From JAJZXY01 sp046706185 (GTDB taxonomy: Archaea > Thermoplasmatota > Thermoplasmata > Sysuiplasmatales > Sysuiplasmataceae), in the NCBI GenBank assembly GCA_046706185.1, contig JBJKPR010000002.1, forward strand, positions 33,389 to 97,388: DNA of 64,000 nucleotides, given 5' to 3'. The translations under genes were made by a program, and so were the position numbers. Numbering within the stretch: the first letter of the stretch is position 1; every line of letters begins with the position of its first letter. Below are positions 8,973 to 17,352 of this stretch, one piece after another. The notes below the pieces were generated by a model. The model searched no databases. It worked only from the letters and a program-made list of their open reading frames with translations, and was not told the DNA's origin.

Positions 8973-9389
8973 ATGAGACGTGAAGCACTGAGGTACTTCG
9001 CCGTTGCCATGATGATCGCAGCGGCGGCGTTCATCGCTTTCGGTGTTGCAGACGGACGGCTTCACATCGGTTTCCTCCTGATCATACCAATCATATACGG
9101 AAGCGGTGCCGAAGCAGTCGCTCCAGCGCTTCTTGTCTTTCTTGCCTTTGTGCTCTTTGCCATTTCTTCAACAGGAGGCCAGGAGGGGGAAGCAGGGACG
9201 GGCTACAACCGGCAGCAGGACACGGTCCGGGAGACAGCAAAGACGAGGAGGGCTTTTGGAGGGGTCATCTTCATTGGGCCGGTGCCCATCGTGTTCGGGA
9301 GCGACAGGAGAATAACAGGCTACATGATTGTGGCAGCCGTCGTGATACTGATCCTGCTGCTGATCGCGTTCTTTGCCGGACTATTCTGA
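8973..9389 (+). CDS. DUF131/TIGR00304-type small membrane protein
   Basis: A 138-residue protein with hydrophobic segments at about residues 9-28, 31-63 and 113-137. Between them lies a soluble loop ending GGVIFIGPVPIVFGSDRRI, which is the hallmark of the archaeal DUF131 (TIGR00304) membrane family. The function of the family is unknown. The last 9 bp overlap the convergent gene on the other strand. The 97 bp upstream contain no strong promoter signal, so it may be read from the same transcript as the two genes before it. Confidence 0.75.
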   Translation: MRREALRYFAVAMMIAAAAFIAFGVADGRLHIGFLLIIPIIYGSGAEAVAPALLVFLAFVLFAISSTGGQEGEAGTGYNRQQDTVRETAKTRRAFGGVIFIGPVPIVFGSDRRITGYMIVAAVVILILLLIAFFAGLF

Positions 9390-9593
9390 AATCAGCTCGC
9401 TGGCCGCTTCCTCGAGGGAGATGGACTTCTCCCTTGCCCTTTCCCTTATGGCACTCATTGCCTCGACATAGTCCGAAAAAGCAAGGTGCTTGCGCCGGAC
9501 CGCCTTGCCGAAAGTCCTTTCGAATGTTTCATCATATCTCCTGTTCTTCAGTGCCATTTGAACGGCATCTGCTACTTCCTTCTTGATTTCCAC
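9381..9593 (-). CDS. Small charged helical protein of unknown function
   Basis: A 70-residue, highly charged protein predicted to be almost all helix (KKEVADAVQMALKNRRYDET, then RERAREKSISLEEAASELI). No family was recognised. The start shown overlaps the end of guaAA by 22 bp; an internal ATG at residue 13 (9557) would give 58 residues and no overlap. Its downstream position suggests co-expression with the GMP synthetase glutaminase subunit, but no functional link is known. Confidence 0.55.
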   Translation of the reverse strand: MEIKKEVADAVQMALKNRRYDETFERTFGKAVRRKHLAFSDYVEAMSAIRERAREKSISLEEAASELISE

Positions 9594-10180
9594 TCGGCCA
9601 CCTTCCGCAGGAAATTCCGGAAGATTTCAACACCGTGTTCTGTCTCATCGACTTCTGGATGAAACTGGAGGCTGAATATCGGTCTTGTTTCCGACATCAT
9701 CGCCTCCACGGGGCAGTCTTCTGTGCCAGCAAGCACCTTGAAACCAGGCGGGGCTTTCTTCACCTCGTCCCTGTGTGATTCCCATACCCTGAACCTGCCT
9801 GGCAGACCAGCAAGTACGCCCTCGCCGTGAAAGACCGTCAGGTTCGCCTTCCCGAATTCGGAGCTGCTGCCCCGGCCAGTAAGTCCGCCAAAGTGATGTG
9901 CTATGAAGTGATGGCCAACGCAAATACCAAGCACAGGCTTGTCCATACTGTCAAGGTACTGCGAGGAGAGCCCCATCTTTTCTGGTTCCAGTCCCACACT
10001 TGGAGAGCCGCCGCTGAGCACCAGGCCGTCCGCATCTGCTATATCTGCAACTGGAACGGTGTTCGGAACGATGCTGACGTGCGCACCAAGATCCCTTATT
10101 ACGCGGTACTCCCTGTGAGTCCACTGCCCCCCATTGTCAATCACATAAATCTGAAGGCCCGAAAAATCATCTTCGACCAT
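9572..10180 (-). CDS. guaAA: GMP synthetase, glutaminase subunit A
   Basis: A class I glutamine amidotransferase of 202 residues that feeds ammonia to the ATPase subunit for XMP to GMP conversion. The triad is visible: GICVGHH with the nucleophilic cysteine, and FHPEVDET with catalytic histidine and glutamate; the N-terminal IYVIDNGGQWTHREYR is characteristic of GuaAA. The ATG chosen is about 28 bp from a TATA-like TTAATTAA (plus-strand 10207-10214), giving a leaderless message; an in-frame GTG at 10201 would lie before that transcription start. Its partner guaAB is 5.3 kb away on the other strand. Confidence 0.93.
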   Translation of the reverse strand: MVEDDFSGLQIYVIDNGGQWTHREYRVIRDLGAHVSIVPNTVPVADIADADGLVLSGGSPSVGLEPEKMGLSSQYLDSMDKPVLGICVGHHFIAHHFGGLTGRGSSSEFGKANLTVFHGEGVLAGLPGRFRVWESHRDEVKKAPPGFKVLAGTEDCPVEAMMSETRPIFSLQFHPEVDETEHGVEIFRNFLRKVAEWKSRRK

Positions 10181-10283
10181 GTATGCCTTCGCATCCGCCA
10201 CTGTGTTAATTAAGCTTCTCCCACCGGGAATGCAAGGGGGACTGCCCCAGCAGTCAGCGTAACCGGCAGGGGGAAGACTGAAG

Positions 10284-10291
10284 TATAAAGT
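10284..10291 (+). promoter_or_regulatory. TATA box of the small helical protein gene
   Basis: TATAAAGT lies 35 bp before the TTG start codon. The leader would be short and no Shine-Dalgarno motif is seen. Confidence 0.45.
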
Positions 10292-10325
10292 ATGTAGTGA
10301 GACAATTTACTCCGGTAGTGGTAAT

Positions 10326-10670
10326 TTGCCCGAAGACATTATTTCCAAGCTCACCAGAGAATCAGGCAGGCTCATCGACACCGAGGGGCTGTTCATACAG
10401 GCAATGCAGGACATAGTGAAGGACGAGATCAAGAAGAAGGTCTACTCGAGAATAGACAGGGACCCCAAGATCAAGGAGCAGATCAGGATTGCAGTAGAGG
10501 ATCTTGTGGAAGCAAGGATAAAGGAGACATACGCACTCATGAGGCTTGGAAAGATAGCCGCAAGGGTCGGGCTGGAGCTCATTCCGGGGGACCTGAAGGA
10601 AGACGTTGCAAAGGAGTTCACTTCAATACTCGAAAGGGAAATAACCGAGATATTCCAGAAGATATCCTGA
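10326..10670 (+). CDS. Conserved-looking helical protein of unknown function
   Basis: A 114-residue protein from a TTG start. It is rich in Glu, Lys, Arg and Ile with regular heptad-like spacing, so it is predicted to be all-helical (QAMQDIVKDEIKKKVYSRI; EEL-type patterns near the end). It lacks cysteines and membrane segments, which suggests a cytoplasmic structural or nucleic-acid-associated protein; that is inference. No family was recognised. It stands alone between its TATA box and the ahcY promoter. Confidence 0.6.
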   Translation: MPEDIISKLTRESGRLIDTEGLFIQAMQDIVKDEIKKKVYSRIDRDPKIKEQIRIAVEDLVEARIKETYALMRLGKIAARVGLELIPGDLKEDVAKEFTSILEREITEIFQKIS

Positions 10671-10797
10671 GCCGGATGAAGAACTGATTTCATTCACAGG
10701 CAACACCCTCTCCCGTACTAGTGACTTCAGACATTATTTTATTGCCCGTCCACCATTGAAGAACCCTGAAGGACGAAAGGGATGTGACGGTGCTGTA

Positions 10798-12036
10798 ATG
10801 AACAAGGAACTGGCTGAAAAAGGAAAGAGAAGGATTGAATGGGCCAAGGCGCACATGAAGGTACTCGCCATCGCGGCCGAAGAACTCAGGAAAAAAGGAG
10901 ACCTGAAGGGGCTGAAGATAGGGATGGCGTTGCATGTCGAGGCGAAGACTGCCTGCCTTGCGCTGGCCCTCAGGGATGCAGGAGCTGAAGTCAGGCTGGC
11001 GAGTTGCAACCCCCTGTCAACGGATGATTCTGTGAGCGAAGCACTCAATTCTCTCTACGGCCTCCCCACCTTTGCAAGGAGAGGGGAGACGGGCGAGGAA
11101 TACTACAGGAACCTTGGAAGTGTGCTCGAGATCAGACCGGACATAGTGATAGATGACGGAGCAGACCTCATAACTCTTCTGCACCTCGAGAGAAAGGACC
11201 TGATTTCAGGAGTGATAGGAGGGAATGAGGAGACAACGACAGGTGTTGTGAGGCTCAGGGCGATGGAGGCGGACGGCAAGCTTGAGTTTCCTGTAATCGC
11301 GGTCAACGATGCATACATGAAATACCTGTTCGACAACAGATACGGAACAGGGCAGTCAACGCTTGACGGAATCATGTCTGCCACCAACCTTCTTCTTGCG
11401 GGCAAAAAGATTGTTGTTGCCGGATACGGCTGGTGCGGCAGGGGGATAGCCAACAAGGCACGTGGAATGGGCGGCGTTGTGACGGTGACAGAAGTCGACC
11501 CGGTCAAAGCCATAGAGGCTGTGATGGACGGCTTCACTGTCGGAAGGATGGATGATGTGATAGCGGATGCCGATTTTGTGATAACGGCCACCGGTGACAG
11601 GGACATAGTGACATATGAAAAAGCTCTGAAGGCCAAGGACGGATGTGTGATGGCCAATTCAGGTCATTTCAATCTTGAGATAGATGTCGAGACAATAAGA
11701 GCAAAGTCCAAAGTCACCAACGCCAGGGAATATGTAGAGGAGTTCAGGCTCGACAACGGGAAGAAAATCTACATACTCGCTGACGGAAGGCTCGTGAACC
11801 TGGCAGCAGGTCAGGGGCACCCTGCAGAGATAATGGATATGAGCTTCACGATGCAGGCACTTGCAGCCGATTTCCTTGCCACAGAGGGAAAGAAGCTGAA
11901 ACCAGGCGTCCACATTCTGCCGAGGAAGCTGGATACGGACATTGCGATGATGAAGCTAAGGACACTTGGCGTGAGAATAGATGAACTCACTGAAACGCAG
12001 AAGAAGTATCTTGCATCGTGGAATGAAGGCACATGA
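10798..12036 (+). CDS. ahcY: Adenosylhomocysteinase (AhcY)
   Basis: AhcY hydrolyses S-adenosylhomocysteine to adenosine and homocysteine, relieving product inhibition of methyltransferases. The 412-residue protein shows RRIEWAKAHMKVL, the substrate block GGNEETTTGVVRL, NDAYMKYLFDNRYGTGQS, and the NAD-binding VVAGYGWCGRGIANKARGMG. The C-terminal tail is shorter than in eukaryotic enzymes, as usual in archaea. The ATG chosen is preferred over an in-frame TTG at 10756 because a TATA-like ATTATTTTATT (about 10733-10743) places transcription start between the two. Its stop overlaps the downstream kinase start (ATGA). Confidence 0.95.
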   Translation: MNKELAEKGKRRIEWAKAHMKVLAIAAEELRKKGDLKGLKIGMALHVEAKTACLALALRDAGAEVRLASCNPLSTDDSVSEALNSLYGLPTFARRGETGEEYYRNLGSVLEIRPDIVIDDGADLITLLHLERKDLISGVIGGNEETTTGVVRLRAMEADGKLEFPVIAVNDAYMKYLFDNRYGTGQSTLDGIMSATNLLLAGKKIVVAGYGWCGRGIANKARGMGGVVTVTEVDPVKAIEAVMDGFTVGRMDDVIADADFVITATGDRDIVTYEKALKAKDGCVMANSGHFNLEIDVETIRAKSKVTNAREYVEEFRLDNGKKIYILADGRLVNLAAGQGHPAEIMDMSFTMQALAADFLATEGKKLKPGVHILPRKLDTDIAMMKLRTLGVRIDELTETQKKYLASWNEGT

Positions 12037-12971
12037 CAGAAGGCTGGAAACGGCTGACAGCAAGGCACAGGACCAGCAACTTCCTTACTGTGCTCGGCCA
12101 CATAAATGTGGATGTAGTGTACGAGCTCAGCAGGTTCCCAGTCAAGGGGCAGTCCATAAACACCGGAACCGTCAGTGAGCACTTCGGTGGAACTGCGGGA
12201 AACATAGCGCTCCATGCATCTGCACTCGGGTTGAAAACGGCAATTGGATGCTATGTCGGAGAAGATTTCAGTCCCGAGTTCAGGAAACTGCTATTAAGCT
12301 CCGGTGTTGACTGCTATGACGTTATAGTTGTGGAAAGGGAAAGAACGCCCAGGTGCCATGTTTTCAATACGCCCGAAGGGGAGCAGACATACATCATTGA
12401 ACAGGGAGCAATGGCAAGCAACAAGGAGCTGCCTCTCTGGGAAAAATCTGTAGACAGCTGCATAGTCGCGCATGTTGCTACCGGTGATCCTGACAGGTAT
12501 CTCAGGGCCGTCCGGGGAAGGCGGTATTCCTTCGACCCGGGACAGGAGATAAACTACAGGTACACGCCAAGAAAGTTCAGAATGCTCCTCGAAGATGCTG
12601 AAACATTCTTCACCAATGCGGTTGAAATGAGGATGGCGCTTAAGCTCACGGGTGCAAAGAATGAAAAGGAAATTGTGAAGCACTGCGGCATGGTAATAAA
12701 GACGGAGGGAGAAAAGGGAACAGTTGTAATACAACGGGATGGCAGAACAACGGTCCCGCCATGCAAGGTGAGGAAGTATGTTGACACCATCGGTGCGGGA
12801 GATGCGTTCAGGGCCGGTTACTACGCTTCCCTGGAGAAGGGGCATGGCTTGATTGAGTGTGTTGAATTCGGAAACGCTATGGCATCGATCGCAATAGAGG
12901 GCGCGGGCGGCACGGGTGCCAGAGCAACCTACAGGCAACTTGAAGAAAGGTGGAAGGAAAACTACCGCTGA
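12033..12971 (+). CDS. PfkB-family kinase, probably adenosine/nucleoside kinase
   Basis: A 312-residue ribokinase-fold enzyme. Seen: LGHINVDVVYEL and the GG-containing FGGTAGNIALHASALG near the N terminus, and the C-terminal catalytic/anion-hole signature DTIGAGDAFRAGYY. It overlaps ahcY by 4 bp. AhcY needs its adenosine removed to run forward, so adenosine phosphorylation is the best functional guess; the family also contains sugar and broad nucleoside kinases, and substrate cannot be read from the sequence. An internal ATG does not fit the conserved N-terminal strand, so the ATGA-overlap start is kept. Confidence 0.8.
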   Translation: MTEGWKRLTARHRTSNFLTVLGHINVDVVYELSRFPVKGQSINTGTVSEHFGGTAGNIALHASALGLKTAIGCYVGEDFSPEFRKLLLSSGVDCYDVIVVERERTPRCHVFNTPEGEQTYIIEQGAMASNKELPLWEKSVDSCIVAHVATGDPDRYLRAVRGRRYSFDPGQEINYRYTPRKFRMLLEDAETFFTNAVEMRMALKLTGAKNEKEIVKHCGMVIKTEGEKGTVVIQRDGRTTVPPCKVRKYVDTIGAGDAFRAGYYASLEKGHGLIECVEFGNAMASIAIEGAGGTGARATYRQLEERWKENYR

Positions 12972-13075
12972 CACGTAACTAACAGTTTCTCATCCGCTCA
13001 TTTCAAAAAACATCCAGCTGCCGCAGACACCGGTCTTCGTGATTGATTTGAAGCCGGTCCGCGACGGATGCCGGG

Positions 13076-14623
13076 TCAGAGAGAAAACTCCCGCCGGACG
13101 ATGCAGCGGCCACCTGTTGTGTCGCTCACAGTTGCGGTGGCAACGCACCTGCCCTTGAGTCCTGTCTTCAGCAATGCTGTTCCAGAGTGCATTTCAGCAA
13201 AGTCCGCCGCTGCCTTTTTTCTGGTTAGGCCGGGGAATTCCAGCTCTATGCGGGCAAGCATGAGAATGCCGCTGCCTGAAGAGTAAGCCCGCAGTGTCAC
13301 TGTGGAGCAGCAGTTTGAAGAGGAGGCGTCCAGTGAGGCGACGGGCGGAAGAAGGAGCCTGAGGCACTTACCGGAGTGCCCGAAATCGTCAAATGGGGAG
13401 GACACGATTTCGGCAGGTATGTGATATGTGCATCCGTTGAACTTCAGGGTGTAGGCGGCTTTGCACGTGCCCTTACTCTGTCCAACGCCCGTGGGTACAT
13501 CCGCTTTGTAAATACCTTCAAGTAAACTGCGACCGTCATTGCAGCTCTCCATCCCTGGCGATTCCGCGAGACCGAGCGCGGCGGAAGGGGTCGTGCGTGG
13601 TGCATTGCGCTCAGGCGAACCAATGCGACTGCCGGCTATGCATGCGGTGAGCAGCCTCGGTTCCACAAAATCCCTCGGGCACCTTTCCTTCTTCAAACGT
13701 TTCAAAGTTGTGTTTATTGCGACCTCATTGCTGTCCGCGGCAACCCATTTCCTTCCGAGAGACGATGCAACCACCGCGGTTGTTCCGCTGCCGCAGAAGA
13801 AATCAGCAACAGTATCACCGTCTGAGGAGGAGGCTTTTATTATTGTCTCAAGCAGCCTGACAGGTTTCTGGGTTGGATATCCAACTCTCTCCTTCGCCTG
13901 GCTGTTGATGATCGGTATATCCCAGACATCTTCCCTGACCTTTCCAAGAGAATGCAGCTTCGTCCGTCTGCCAAACGACACTATCCCCCTTTCGCCCTGG
14001 CTGATTGTCCCTCTGCTGTATTCCATCCTCACGGCATCAACGTTGAACTTGTGTTTTCCTGTACTCTTTGCGTACAGGAGTATTGTGTCGTGCTTTTTCT
14101 TGAACCTGTCCCTTACTGTGCCGCCAGGGTCCCTGTAATGCCAAATGACTTCATTCAGGAAGTTGCCGTAGCCGAATATGCTGTCAGCCAGTACCTTGAC
14201 GTAGTGTGATGCATGCCAGTCAATATGAATGTAAATGCTGCCGCTGTCTTTCAGAAGCCGCCTCATCTCCATGAGCCTCGGCCTCAGCCAGGCAATGTAA
14301 CCGTCCAGTCCGTCATACCATACATCGCTGAAAACAGGTTTTCCATCCTCCCTGTAAAGATGATTGAATTCCCTGTTTGTGAAGAAGGGCGGATCTGCGT
14401 AGATTAGCTGAATGCAGCTGCCGGGAAGGGCCCGCATTGCGGCCAGGTTTTCGCCCCATATGAGCATGTTCGCGTCTCCAACCCCGCCACCAAACCTCTG
14501 TCCGTTTTCAAGCAGTGGTACGGAAGCAAAGGGCGAAACGTCCAGAGTATCCAGCGCGTTTCTTTCAGGAGCAGGGGCGGTTTTACGTGGCTTCACACTA
14601 TAGCTTCCGCCCGACTGTTTCAT
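13076..14623 (-). CDS. Beta-class site-specific DNA methyltransferase with extra C-terminal domain
   Basis: An amino-methyltransferase (N6-adenine or N4-cytosine). Motif order is IV (YADPPFF, about residues 75-81 from this ATG), then X (GYPTQKPVRLLE), then I (FFCGSGTT), which defines the beta class. About 185 residues follow the catalytic domain; they are Ser/Cys/Gly-rich, contain several small beta-like stretches and are not part of the known catalytic fold, so they may form a DNA-recognition or accessory domain. No restriction enzyme, specificity subunit or BREX/DISARM-type gene lies nearby, which suggests an orphan methylase. The in-frame GTG at 14653 is a possible earlier start; the ATG has better spacing to a TATA-like GAATTGATT. 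Confidence 0.88.
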   Translation of the reverse strand: MKQSGGSYSVKPRKTAPAPERNALDTLDVSPFASVPLLENGQRFGGGVGDANMLIWGENLAAMRALPGSCIQLIYADPPFFTNREFNHLYREDGKPVFSDVWYDGLDGYIAWLRPRLMEMRRLLKDSGSIYIHIDWHASHYVKVLADSIFGYGNFLNEVIWHYRDPGGTVRDRFKKKHDTILLYAKSTGKHKFNVDAVRMEYSRGTISQGERGIVSFGRRTKLHSLGKVREDVWDIPIINSQAKERVGYPTQKPVRLLETIIKASSSDGDTVADFFCGSGTTAVVASSLGRKWVAADSNEVAINTTLKRLKKERCPRDFVEPRLLTACIAGSRIGSPERNAPRTTPSAALGLAESPGMESCNDGRSLLEGIYKADVPTGVGQSKGTCKAAYTLKFNGCTYHIPAEIVSSPFDDFGHSGKCLRLLLPPVASLDASSSNCCSTVTLRAYSSGSGILMLARIELEFPGLTRKKAAADFAEMHSGTALLKTGLKGRCVATATVSDTTGGRCIVRREFSL

Positions 14624-14757
14624 CTGCAGCACCTTCTTTTCAATGCACGGCACCCCGTAATCAATTCACTCCTCGCTACACACAACTGGCTCCGCTTATT
14701 TTCGTCTTTTGCGGGTTGGACCCCATCTCATATGTTGCGTGAATTGAATAACAACGA

Positions 14758-14766
14758 TATAATTAA
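14758..14766 (+). promoter_or_regulatory. TATA-like element before the RAM-domain gene
   Basis: ATATAATTA ends 38 bp before the ATG at 14804. A purine-rich GAGGCGAAG lies just before that ATG and could serve as ribosome binding site. The same gap holds the divergent methyltransferase promoter. Confidence 0.4.
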
Positions 14767-14803
14767 GAACAGTACAACAGTTACACATCACGAGGCGAAG
14801 TTG

Positions 14804-15037
14804 ATGGCTGTCGGGTTCGTCCTTATAAGCACAGCGCCAGCGAAAGAACATGAAGTCTACAACGAATTGCTCAAAGTCAAGGAAATCGTTGAACTTCACC
14901 CTCTCTTCGGCGAATATGACCTAATAGCGAAGATTGAGGCAGAGGACTTCAACCTGCTCGGCCAGGTGGTTGTTGACAAGGTAAGGGCAGTCCCAGGTGT
15001 CATTGATACCAAGACGTTGACCGGGATAAAGTTTTAA
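14804..15037 (+). CDS. Stand-alone Lrp/AsnC ligand-binding (RAM) domain protein
   Basis: A 77-residue protein consisting only of the alpha/beta sandwich that normally forms the C-terminal effector domain of Lrp/AsnC regulators: AVGFVLISTAPAKEHEV as the first strand/helix, GEYDLIAKIEAEDF in the middle, and VPGVIDTKTLTGIKF at the end. The DNA-binding helix-turn-helix is absent. Such free RAM proteins can bind amino acids, or form mixed oligomers with full Lrp proteins; the role here is unknown. An in-frame upstream start would add 24 residues of non-conserved leader, so the ATG after the purine-rich site is preferred. Confidence 0.82.
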   Translation: MAVGFVLISTAPAKEHEVYNELLKVKEIVELHPLFGEYDLIAKIEAEDFNLLGQVVVDKVRAVPGVIDTKTLTGIKF

Positions 15038-15069
15038 GTATCAATCTAATTTCAGGGGTTGGAAAGTAA

Positions 15070-15414
15070 ATGATGCTAGAAGGGATTTTTTTTCTTGCGC
15101 AGACAAATGCGATTCCGACTGAGAACGCGGGCAATTTCATAACAATACTGCTGCTTACGTTCAGCATCTTCATGATACTTGCAGGCGCGTTTACTTCTTA
15201 CTTCGGGACAGGCAAGAGCAGGGCGGTGGGTGCAGTGCTGCTTGTCGTCGGCATCATAGTGGCAGTTGCGTGGCTGTTTGTGGCCAACTATTACAGTTAC
15301 ACTACGCCGGGGCTGGCCGATGTCATATGGGGAGCCTTCCTCAGTATAGTCGCAGCCATAATAGGCGCAGTGATAGCGGTGCTCGTCTTCCTTCTTGCCA
15401 TAATGAAGACATGA
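15070..15414 (+). CDS. Small multi-pass membrane protein, unknown
   Basis: A 114-residue protein with three hydrophobic segments (about residues 22-43, 51-71 and 84-111) joined by short polar turns such as SYFGTGKSRA. No family was recognised. It starts 32 bp after the RAM-domain gene; a purine-rich GGGGTTGGAAAG lies just ahead of the tandem ATGATG. The two are likely co-transcribed. Confidence 0.65.
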   Translation: MMLEGIFFLAQTNAIPTENAGNFITILLLTFSIFMILAGAFTSYFGTGKSRAVGAVLLVVGIIVAVAWLFVANYYSYTTPGLADVIWGAFLSIVAAIIGAVIAVLVFLLAIMKT

Positions 15415-15483
15415 GGTACTTGTTGGAACCACCGACAGTTATTAGTCAGCCTACCTCTTCGAGTCTGCTGCCAGTGGTAGGAA

Positions 15484-16431
15484 ATGGACGCCCAGAAGTT
15501 CGTTGAAGGACAGAAAGGTGACATAGCCTCGAAGGTGAGGGGAAGGGCGATAGTTGCTCTTTCCGGAGGTGTTGACAGCACTGTAGCAGCCGTCATAGTC
15601 AATGAGGCGATAGGTGAAAGACTCCTGGCAGTCTATGTCGATACGGGCTTCATGCGGAAGGGGGAAACCGAGAGCCTCTCCTCCATGTTTGAGAAACTGG
15701 GGCTGAACTTCAGGATCGTCCATGCGTCAGACCTTTTTTTTGCCGCGCTGGAAGGCATTGAGGACGCTGAAAGAAAGAGGGAGATCATAGGGAGGAAATT
15801 CATCGAGGTATTTGAAAAGGAAGCCCAGGACTTCGGGGCTGAATATCTCGTTCAGGGGACAATTGCTCCCGACTGGATTGAAAGTGGCGGATCGCTCAGG
15901 GACAGGATAAAGTCGCACCATAACGTTGCAGGTCTTCCACCTGAAATGAAGCTTGAGCTCGTTGAGCCATTGAGGGATCTTTACAAGGATGAAGTCAGAG
16001 CCGTGGCGAGATACCTCGGAGTCGCAGTGGCTGAGAGACAGCCATTTCCCGGACCAGGGCTGGCTGTCAGGGTCCTCGGCAAGCTGACAAGAGAAGACGT
16101 GGAGATAGAGCGTGAAGCTTGCGCGATCGTCGAGGAAGAGATAGAGAGGTACCATGCGGAAGGTAAAATCGGAGCGCTTCCCTGGCAGTACTTTGCTGTC
16201 CTGGCACCGGTCAGGAGCGTGGGAGTCCAGGGGGACGTGAGGGCGTTCGGACGGACTATCGTGGTAAGGGCGGTAATGTCAAAGGATGCGATGACTGCAA
16301 GGTTCTCCGACCTCCCGCATGAGCTGCTGGAAAACATATCCACCAGGATCACCAACAGACTAGGCTCTTCAGTAACAAGGGTAGTCTACGACGTGACAAA
16401 CAAGCCTCCTGCAACGATCGAATGGGAATAA
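15484..16431 (+). CDS. guaAB: GMP synthetase, ATP pyrophosphatase subunit B
   Basis: This subunit adenylates XMP and uses ammonia from GuaAA to make GMP. The 315-residue protein starts directly with the PP-loop (ALSGGVDSTVAA), then VDTGFMRKGE, the lid segment TIAPDWIESGG, and the GuaA dimerisation domain with QPFPGPGLAVRVLG and the C-terminal NKPPATIEWE. It lacks the glutaminase domain of bacterial GuaA; that is encoded separately as guaAA at 9.6-10.2 kb on the other strand. It ends immediately against the stop of the convergent HAD-like gene. Confidence 0.95.
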   Translation: MDAQKFVEGQKGDIASKVRGRAIVALSGGVDSTVAAVIVNEAIGERLLAVYVDTGFMRKGETESLSSMFEKLGLNFRIVHASDLFFAALEGIEDAERKREIIGRKFIEVFEKEAQDFGAEYLVQGTIAPDWIESGGSLRDRIKSHHNVAGLPPEMKLELVEPLRDLYKDEVRAVARYLGVAVAERQPFPGPGLAVRVLGKLTREDVEIEREACAIVEEEIERYHAEGKIGALPWQYFAVLAPVRSVGVQGDVRAFGRTIVVRAVMSKDAMTARFSDLPHELLENISTRITNRLGSSVTRVVYDVTNKPPATIEWE

Positions 16432-17130
16432 TCAGACATACCTTGTAATTTCTGAAAGGACCTTGTCGCATACAGCATTTGACGAACCCTGGTCATAGTC
16501 GTGCTCCGGCATGAATACGTTAGCAAAGCCGAGGCGGTTCAATATATCCATCTCTCGGGGGATGCCTGTAAGGACGAGTGTTTCGGGCGCAGCCACTTCA
16601 AGGTTGCTGAGGGAATATCTGAAGGGACGTGCGTGCGGCCTGACCATTCCATTTTCGGATGAAAATTGAGCATCGTCGATGTAGCCGCCCATACCTGACC
16701 TTTCAGTCACAACCCTGATGTGTTGAGGCGGTATTCCAACGGGTGCGTTGCACACCATTCCAACTTTAATTCCGGCTTCCTTGAAATTCTTCATCAGTTC
16801 GGAACATGAATGGACTGGCGAGAACTGAGCCATTCTGCTGACGGCCACAATCTCAACCATCGCGGAAATGAGCGTAGGTGCCTCGATTTCAAGCTCCTCG
16901 AGCACTTCAGCCACAACTGCGTCAAGGGTGGTTTCGACCCTTGTCCTGGCTATACGCTCAGCCCTTTTGTCCATGTGAGCATTGAAGAGATAGGATAACC
17001 TGGCGGTGCCCACATCGTGGCCCTCTGCCTCGAGCAACCTCGTGAGCGAGGAAATGTCAGCGGGCGGAATGGAGGAGTCTGTATGCGGCCCCCTGAACAT
17101 GATTTCGTAACCGACGATCAGCCCTTTCAC
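16432..17130 (-). CDS. HAD-fold protein lacking catalytic residues
   Basis: A 232-residue protein whose layout resembles haloacid-dehalogenase-superfamily hydrolases: an N-terminal strand (MKGLIVGYEIMF), a helical cap-like region at about 25-110, then FKEAGIKVGMVCNA as the motif II strand and RPHARPFRYSL before LVLTGIPREMDIL as motif III/IV positions. The nucleophile motif DxD that should follow the first strand is missing (GYEIMFRG), and the motif III lysine is replaced by arginine. So it is probably not a phosphatase; it could be a binding or regulatory protein. The fold assignment is by pattern only. Confidence 0.55.
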   Translation of the reverse strand: MKGLIVGYEIMFRGPHTDSSIPPADISSLTRLLEAEGHDVGTARLSYLFNAHMDKRAERIARTRVETTLDAVVAEVLEELEIEAPTLISAMVEIVAVSRMAQFSPVHSCSELMKNFKEAGIKVGMVCNAPVGIPPQHIRVVTERSGMGGYIDDAQFSSENGMVRPHARPFRYSLSNLEVAAPETLVLTGIPREMDILNRLGFANVFMPEHDYDQGSSNAVCDKVLSEITRYV

Positions 17131-17352
17131 GCGCCCAAATGTATCTGGTTACTATTTCTCCTTTGTTCAGGTCGATGCTGATTGAGCAGGTGTCCTGCTT
17201 CGCACCCGGTTCGATTGGATGGTCCTTGGCATGTCAGTCTGAGCTCGGGTGCTTAACGCAGCTGCCCGGCACCCTTCGGCAATGCCAGCCTGCACCGCAA
17301 CAGTGGCTGACCATGCGATACCGCTCGTCGCTCGCTCACCGCCAATGTCAAA

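Noticed and set aside
17200..17225. tRNA-like T-loop sequence (CGGTTCGATTGG)
   Set aside because: The flanking bases do not form a T stem and no acceptor or anticodon arm can be built around it.
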